Source: Endocalyx cinctus (lineage: Eukaryota; Ascomycota; Sordariomycetes; Amphisphaeriales; Apiosporaceae). Taken from it: 64,000 bases of DNA. Both the position numbers and the translations under genes were made by a program. Positions 59,470 through 64,000 of the stretch are shown here, piece after piece. Each line of letters opens with the position of its first letter. The stretch's first letter is position 1. Under the pieces are notes generated by a model, which saw only the letters and a program-made list of their open reading frames with translations, ran no database searches and had not been told where the DNA came from. The stretch is taken from the NCBI GenBank assembly GCA_001600455.1, contig BCKC01000001.1, positions 1,948,441 through 2,012,440 on the forward strand, given 5' to 3'.

Positions 59470-60717
59470 CTACTTCTCGACGAGCCGCTGGAGAAAGACC
59501 GCCCTGCCATTTCCGGAACCCCTTATAGGAACATCTAACTTATCAGCAACCCGAATGACCTGGGCCTCGTCTTCCTCCGGGCTGAAATCCGGCCAGTCTC
59601 TCCATATTTCCACGGTATCCCAACCCGGAGTCTGCGACTCATTCTCCTTTCCCTTGCCGCTCCTCGCGGTATCCAGAGCCATCTCGGCGACGCGCGTCGC
59701 CTGGCGGAGATCTCCGACTTCGACGACGAGAATCCCGCAGCGTAGCACGTCCGCGGTTTCGAGGAGCCTGGCGTAGAATATATCTTCCGGAGCACATTTC
59801 TGATCTTGGTCTTGAGGAGAAGGAACCAAGGCAAGCTTCGGCTCGTGATTTCGTACCGACCGTCCCGTGTCCCGGTTAAATCCCGTTGTCGATATGTAAG
59901 GGGGGTTCGATACCAGGATATCAATTTCCGGGTCCCCGTTTATTTCTCCGCCATGACGATGCGACGTAGCCGCGTCGTTATTTCTTAAAAACTGTAGCCA
60001 ATCCGTCGAAAATATGTCGGCTTTTTCGAAAGTGATACCCGCCGGCGGCGGTGCCGTGTCGTCCCCGCCATCGTCATTATTCTGAGATCGTGCCGATCCT
60101 CGTAATAGCCGCGAATTACGCCTAACGTTCAATCTCGCTAGCTCCACGGCTCTGGGTTCCAAGTCAAAGCCCCAAACATTCAGATCCGAAAATCTCTTCC
60201 GCAGGACGGAATACAACAATAGCGAGATACAGCCGGATCCGGAACAGAAATCAACTACGCGAAGTTTCTTTCTCTTCGCATCCAGTTCTTTATTGTCCTC
60301 TCTCGCGATTCTAGAAAGGACGACATCGCGAGCCAGATAATAAGCCCAAGCCTCGGTCTCGGGCCTCGGGATCAGCACGCCCGATCTACAGCGTATATCG
60401 AGGTCGCCGAACGGCTGGGAGCCGAGGAGATACTGCAAAGGCACCCCATTCCTTCCCCGCAGACGGCACAGACGGGATATTTCCGCTCTTTCTGCTAGAG
60501 TTTCAGCTCGAGACGACGCGGAACGGCCGATCGCAATTGTATCCCTACGAGCTTTATCTCCTCGCGATGATAATAGGCTTCGAGAGAAAACGTGTTCGCG
60601 AATCCACCTTAGTTCGTTTCGCGCCGAGTCTAGGTCCCTACACGCCGGGAGTAGCGTGGCGAGGTGTGGAGAGATGCCGTGGGCGCGTCGGAGGAGCAGA
60701 GGGGACAGGCGCGGCAT
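59470..60717 (-). CDS. mtq1: Mitochondrial release-factor glutamine methyltransferase (HemK/PrmC, MTQ1)
   Basis: Single exon of 415 residues. HemK/PrmC enzymes methylate the Gln of the GGQ motif in class I release factors; the fungal mitochondrial form Mtq1 acts on Mrf1. The protein has the N-terminal recognition region with PLQYLLGSQPFG (about 93-104), LIPRPETEAW (115-124), the AdoMet motif VVDFCSGSGCISL (154-166), WGFDLEP (182-188) and the catalytic NPPY (271-274) in DILVSNPPYIS. The start MPRLSPLLLRRAHG is Arg-rich and suits mitochondrial import. A Gln/Asn/Asp-rich insert sits at about 210-225. It lies next to, and on the same strand as, mitochondrial leucyl-tRNA synthetase. Confidence 0.92.
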   Translation of the reverse strand: MPRLSPLLLRRAHGISPHLATLLPACRDLDSARNELRWIREHVFSRSLLSSRGDKARRDTIAIGRSASSRAETLAERAEISRLCRLRGRNGVPLQYLLGSQPFGDLDIRCRSGVLIPRPETEAWAYYLARDVVLSRIAREDNKELDAKRKKLRVVDFCSGSGCISLLLYSVLRKRFSDLNVWGFDLEPRAVELARLNVRRNSRLLRGSARSQNNDDGGDDTAPPPAGITFEKADIFSTDWLQFLRNNDAATSHRHGGEINGDPEIDILVSNPPYISTTGFNRDTGRSVRNHEPKLALVPSPQDQDQKCAPEDIFYARLLETADVLRCGILVVEVGDLRQATRVAEMALDTARSGKGKENESQTPGWDTVEIWRDWPDFSPEEDEAQVIRVADKLDVPIRGSGNGRAVFLQRLVEK

Positions 60718-61165
60718 CCGGCACCGGGAGCGCGCTGCTCGATAAAACTTGGCAGGGAGATAATCGCTGCTAGCTTATAGTGATAGTTTCATATCACTCT
60801 TATGAGCAAGGTGTTACGCTTACTTTTGTCCTTATTCCGGAGTTATATACCTATTATATTTAATATGAAAGGAGATATCGAAAACTTCTATCCCAAAAAT
60901 CTAAGGTCGGCGCACAGACCATTATTTTACTTTGGTACTTCGGTAGTGAGTAATCCAACGCCTACCTAACCTACTAGTACCTAGGTATTCTTATGAAAAT
61001 ATATATTTTTGTTTTGGACATGACGTTTAGCTGGTCATTTTGTAGAAGCAACGATTACCTATCTACAGGTGATTAAAAGTACATCTCTCATATTTACATT
61101 AATGCGAATCGTTATGGCATCATATGAATGTTATCTACAGTGGACGAATCATATTGAATCAACTC
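60718..61165. other. Promoter spacer of the MTQ1-like gene
   Basis: No gene seen. It contains one exact TACCTAGGTA palindrome (60978-60987) preceded by CCTACCTAACCTACTAG, in AT-rich DNA between two genes on the same strand. Confidence 0.6.
60978..60987. repeat. Dispersed palindrome TACCTAGGTA (copy 4)
   Basis: Exact copy in the spacer between the MTQ1-like gene and leucyl-tRNA synthetase. Confidence 0.8.
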
Positions 61166-64000
61166 TTATCTGGCTGCTCCTTTTGAATCCTCGTCTTTCT
61201 CCTCCTTGGTATGGTTTTTCTTGGGCCTTTCTCTTGTTACGAAATTGACTACAACACCACGTTTCGCAATGAATACCGCACCGGGATTTGGGGGATCATA
61301 GTATTTCTTGTCCAGCTTGCCGAAAACGCGGGGATTTGACTTGAGGATCTGTTCTGTAATCCACATTACTTGATCACTGTGGTGATTGAGGTAGCTCGGC
61401 ATAAATGGGATTTCCGCGATCCCACGTAGCTTACCGTCTACTTGCACAACGCACTTTACATTTTCGGGAGAAAGTACATCCAGGGAGCCATCGGGTACCG
61501 GCCATCCTTGTGAGCCATAGCTGAAGATACTTCGGTTCTCCAACGGATTAAGGATCGACCAACATTCCTCGGCCAATGCTGGAGTGATGGGCGCCATCAT
61601 CTGGAGGAGACATTCCGTAGCTTTGTGACTAACTAGTAACGGTATTTGAGAGTTGTCGATGATCGTTCTCGTGAGCGTCATCAACGTCGACACGGCAGTG
61701 TTTAATGAATATATGGACTGGAAGGCTCTCGTTGTGGATATAATAGTATTTTGAACCGCGAGCCACACCTCGACCCCAAGGTTTTTCTGAAAATAGGTTT
61801 TGCTGTCAAAATGTTGCAGGTGTAGGGGTCCGCGGTGGAGAGCTGTAGTATCCGCCATCTTGGCTTTCGCAAGATAAACGAGTCCCAATTCTGTCGCAAT
61901 CGAAGTCGTGAGCTCTCGAGCACGATGAAGCTCTGACTGTGCAGCAGCGATGACTGCTAGCTTCTGGACATGACTGTGCACACGATAGAGCCACCGGGTG
62001 CACCCTGCGATTTTGTTATCGTCCCACCTCAAAATTTCGCCTACCGGGGCTTGGAACAATATATGGGCCCTAGTAGCATCAGCACCATGTTTGGCGATGC
62101 ACACGGTGGGATCAACCCCATTGTGTTTTGATTTGGACATCTTTTCATAGGTAACCCTCGCTGGTTTCCCCGACGCAAGAATCTTAGGCTCAGCGGGATC
62201 TGATAGATCGAGCTCATCTGGCTTCAAGAAGCGTCCCGTTTCAGGGTCTATGTACGTTTGGCCGTGTACCATACCTTGTGTGATCAATCGCTTAAACGGC
62301 TCTGCTGCGGAGCAGGTCTCCCACTCTAACCGCGTTCCATACGCCTCATTTTCTTCTAGTTGGAGCTGGCGTTGGTTTAGTGGACTCCCAGAATATCCGA
62401 GGCTCATGACTGCCTTGAATATGAACCTGGCATATAGGAGATGGAGAATGGCATGCTCAACGCCACCAATATAGATATCCACGGGCAAATGACGTTCGAG
62501 CATACTCCTAGATGTCGGTTTATGACGATTGTCATAGTCTGGAAATCTCATATAATACCAACTTGAGTCAACAAAGGTGTCCATGGTGTCCGTGTCTCTT
62601 TTAGCAGGACCGTTGCATTTCGGACATGTTGTATTGATCCACTCCGTAGCCGATTCCAAGGGATTACCTGCACGGCCTTCCGTCCAATGATGCTGAACCT
62701 CTGGGAGGGTAACTGGAAGCTGGTCCATCGGAACAGGTTGTGGCCCGCACGTGTCACAGTGTATGATGGGGATCGGCGTGCCCCAGTATCGCTGTCTACT
62801 GATCAGCCAATCTCGGATTTTCCATGTAGTGTGTGGCTTAGCTAGGCCGGTGACGCGTTCGAGGCGCTCAACAATACTCTTTGCCACATCATCCGATGGC
62901 CGACCCCGGTATCCGAAGGCAAGACTGGTCATATAACCGGGTCCTAGTACCGGTTCATCTGAATTCATCTGATTCGGTAGGTATCCGTTTGGTTTGGGGG
63001 TGACGGCATAGTTAATACGATTGTCAGGTGCATTGGTCTTCCAAAAAGCGAAGTCCCGGGCATCGTGAGCAGGAACTCCCATGATCGCGCCCGTTGCGTA
63101 ATCTGCCCTGACATAGGGTGCAACGTAGACAGGGGTTATAGCAATCGGATGATCTTGCTGTAAATATCGCAAAGGATTTACTAGCTTCAATGATGGGAGC
63201 AGATAGCCCTGTTTGGTGTCAGGTGGAAGCTTCTTGGCACGCCGTAAAAACAGGCGGAGGTCTGCATCGTTCATGGCAATTTTTTTGACAACGGGATGAT
63301 CTGGAGAGAGCGCCACATATTGGGCGGCAAATATGGTCTCGGGTCTCGTTGTGAAAACCTCAATCTTTTCAATCTTTTCATTAATAAGTTGTCCGGAGTA
63401 TTCGGCAGGGAATTGGAAATGAGCGCCGCGGCTCCGTCCAAGCCAGTTCTTTTGCATGGACAACACCCTCTCAGGCCAACAGTCATCTCGACCCAGGGTA
63501 TCTAGATCGGCGAGCAATGACTCTTTGAATTTTGTGATGTAAAAGAACCATTGTACTAGTTCACGCTCCTCGACTTTGGCCCCAGATCGCCAAGAACATC
63601 CGTCGTCGTCAACTTGCTCGTTGGCCAGAACAGTTTGATCTACGGGGTCCCAGTTGACGGTCGCTTTTTTTTGACCAACGAGGCCATTGTGGAATAAAAG
63701 GAGGAAAATTTGTTGGGTATGCTTATAAAAACTAGGATCGGCGGTAGAAAAGCTCTGGAAATCAGATAATACGTTAGTTGGGTAGCCTGATTAGACGGGG
63801 AGAGGGGAAAGCTTACTCGGAACCAGTCGAAACTTGCGTTTATCTTCATCAGCTGTTCTCGCATATGGTCTATGTTGGACGCCGTCCAGACAGAAGGATC
63901 AATGCCTCGTTCTATAGCTGCATTCTCGGCCGGTAAACCGAAGGCATCCCAACCTATGGGAAACAAAACTTGTTTACCATGCAATCTATAGAAGCGGGCG
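61166..64000 (-). CDS. Mitochondrial leucyl-tRNA synthetase, partial (5' end outside window)
   Basis: Visible exons are 64000-63817 (continuing beyond the window) and 63754-61166; the second alone encodes 862 residues. The class I synthetase charges tRNA-Leu in mitochondria (NAM2 in yeast, where it also helps group I intron splicing). Seen in order: [17 protein letters not shown] just after the missing HIGH motif, [17 protein letters not shown], the CP1 editing domain with [19 protein letters not shown] and a Cys-containing zinc-type insert ([20 protein letters not shown]), [19 protein letters not shown], the KMSKS signature (62129-62143) in [14 protein letters not shown], and the C-terminal anticodon-binding part. 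The bacterial-like architecture marks the organellar form. The first visible exon is open to the window end and its start is not in view. Confidence 0.95.

Overview
The window is nuclear DNA of a filamentous ascomycete, most probably a sordariomycete and possibly Xylariales. The gene density is low, with AT-rich spacers of 1-5 kb. Introns are short (about 50-120 bp, GTAAGT/GTACGT donors, NAG acceptors), leaders are pyrimidine-rich, and the gene set is typical of Pezizomycotina. There are no operons, CRISPR arrays, IS elements, tRNA or rRNA genes that I can support. I placed exon boundaries by eye from splice signals, reading frame and family motifs. All multi-exon models close to whole codon counts.

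Layout. 1-6.1 kb: a Ser-rich protein of unknown function, then a secreted alkaline phosphatase (minus). 7.4-12.5 kb: glucosidase II alpha subunit (minus), divergent from nucleoside diphosphate kinase (plus). 12.8-15.4 kb: a mitochondrial FAM210-like membrane protein and a Ca3427-like periplasmic-binding-fold protein (both minus). 15.4-19.8 kb: empty. 19.8-24.8 kb: an extended SDR reductase (plus), a GPI-anchored Cys-containing protein (minus) and a DUF7053-type protein (minus). 24.8-33.3 kb: the mitochondrial presequence protease CYM1/PreP (minus), flanked by two decayed genes, a PUA/ASCH-like relic at 26.4-26.7 kb and an AYR1-like SDR relic at 31.35-32.33 kb. 33.4-42.4 kb: taxilin (plus), LTV1 (minus) and LSG1 (plus) as a divergent ribosome-biogenesis pair, and an aldo-keto reductase (plus). 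44.9-47.0 kb: a membrane-anchored arylsulfotransferase-family protein (plus). 47-57.8 kb: two long spacers around ornithine decarboxylase, which has a 1.2 kb leader with an upstream ORF. 57.8-64 kb: a secreted CE1 feruloyl-esterase/LpqC-type esterase (plus), the MTQ1/HemK methyltransferase (minus) and mitochondrial leucyl-tRNA synthetase (minus, cut by the window end).

Shared functions. LTV1 (40S export/maturation) and LSG1 (60S maturation) share a 497-bp promoter with RRPE- and PAC-like motifs. CYM1, MTQ1, mitochondrial LeuRS and probably the FAM210-like protein act in mitochondrial import or translation. Alkaline phosphatase, esterase, arylsulfotransferase and the GPI protein belong to the secretory or cell-surface set, and glucosidase II serves glycoprotein quality control in the same pathway.

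I found no convincing wholly new system. The most interesting observations are the two pseudogenes, the ODC leader, the divergent ribosome-biogenesis promoter, an in-frame membrane-type extension upstream of NDPK, a set of short palindromes scattered in spacers, and a sharp split between GC3-rich and GC3-moderate genes.
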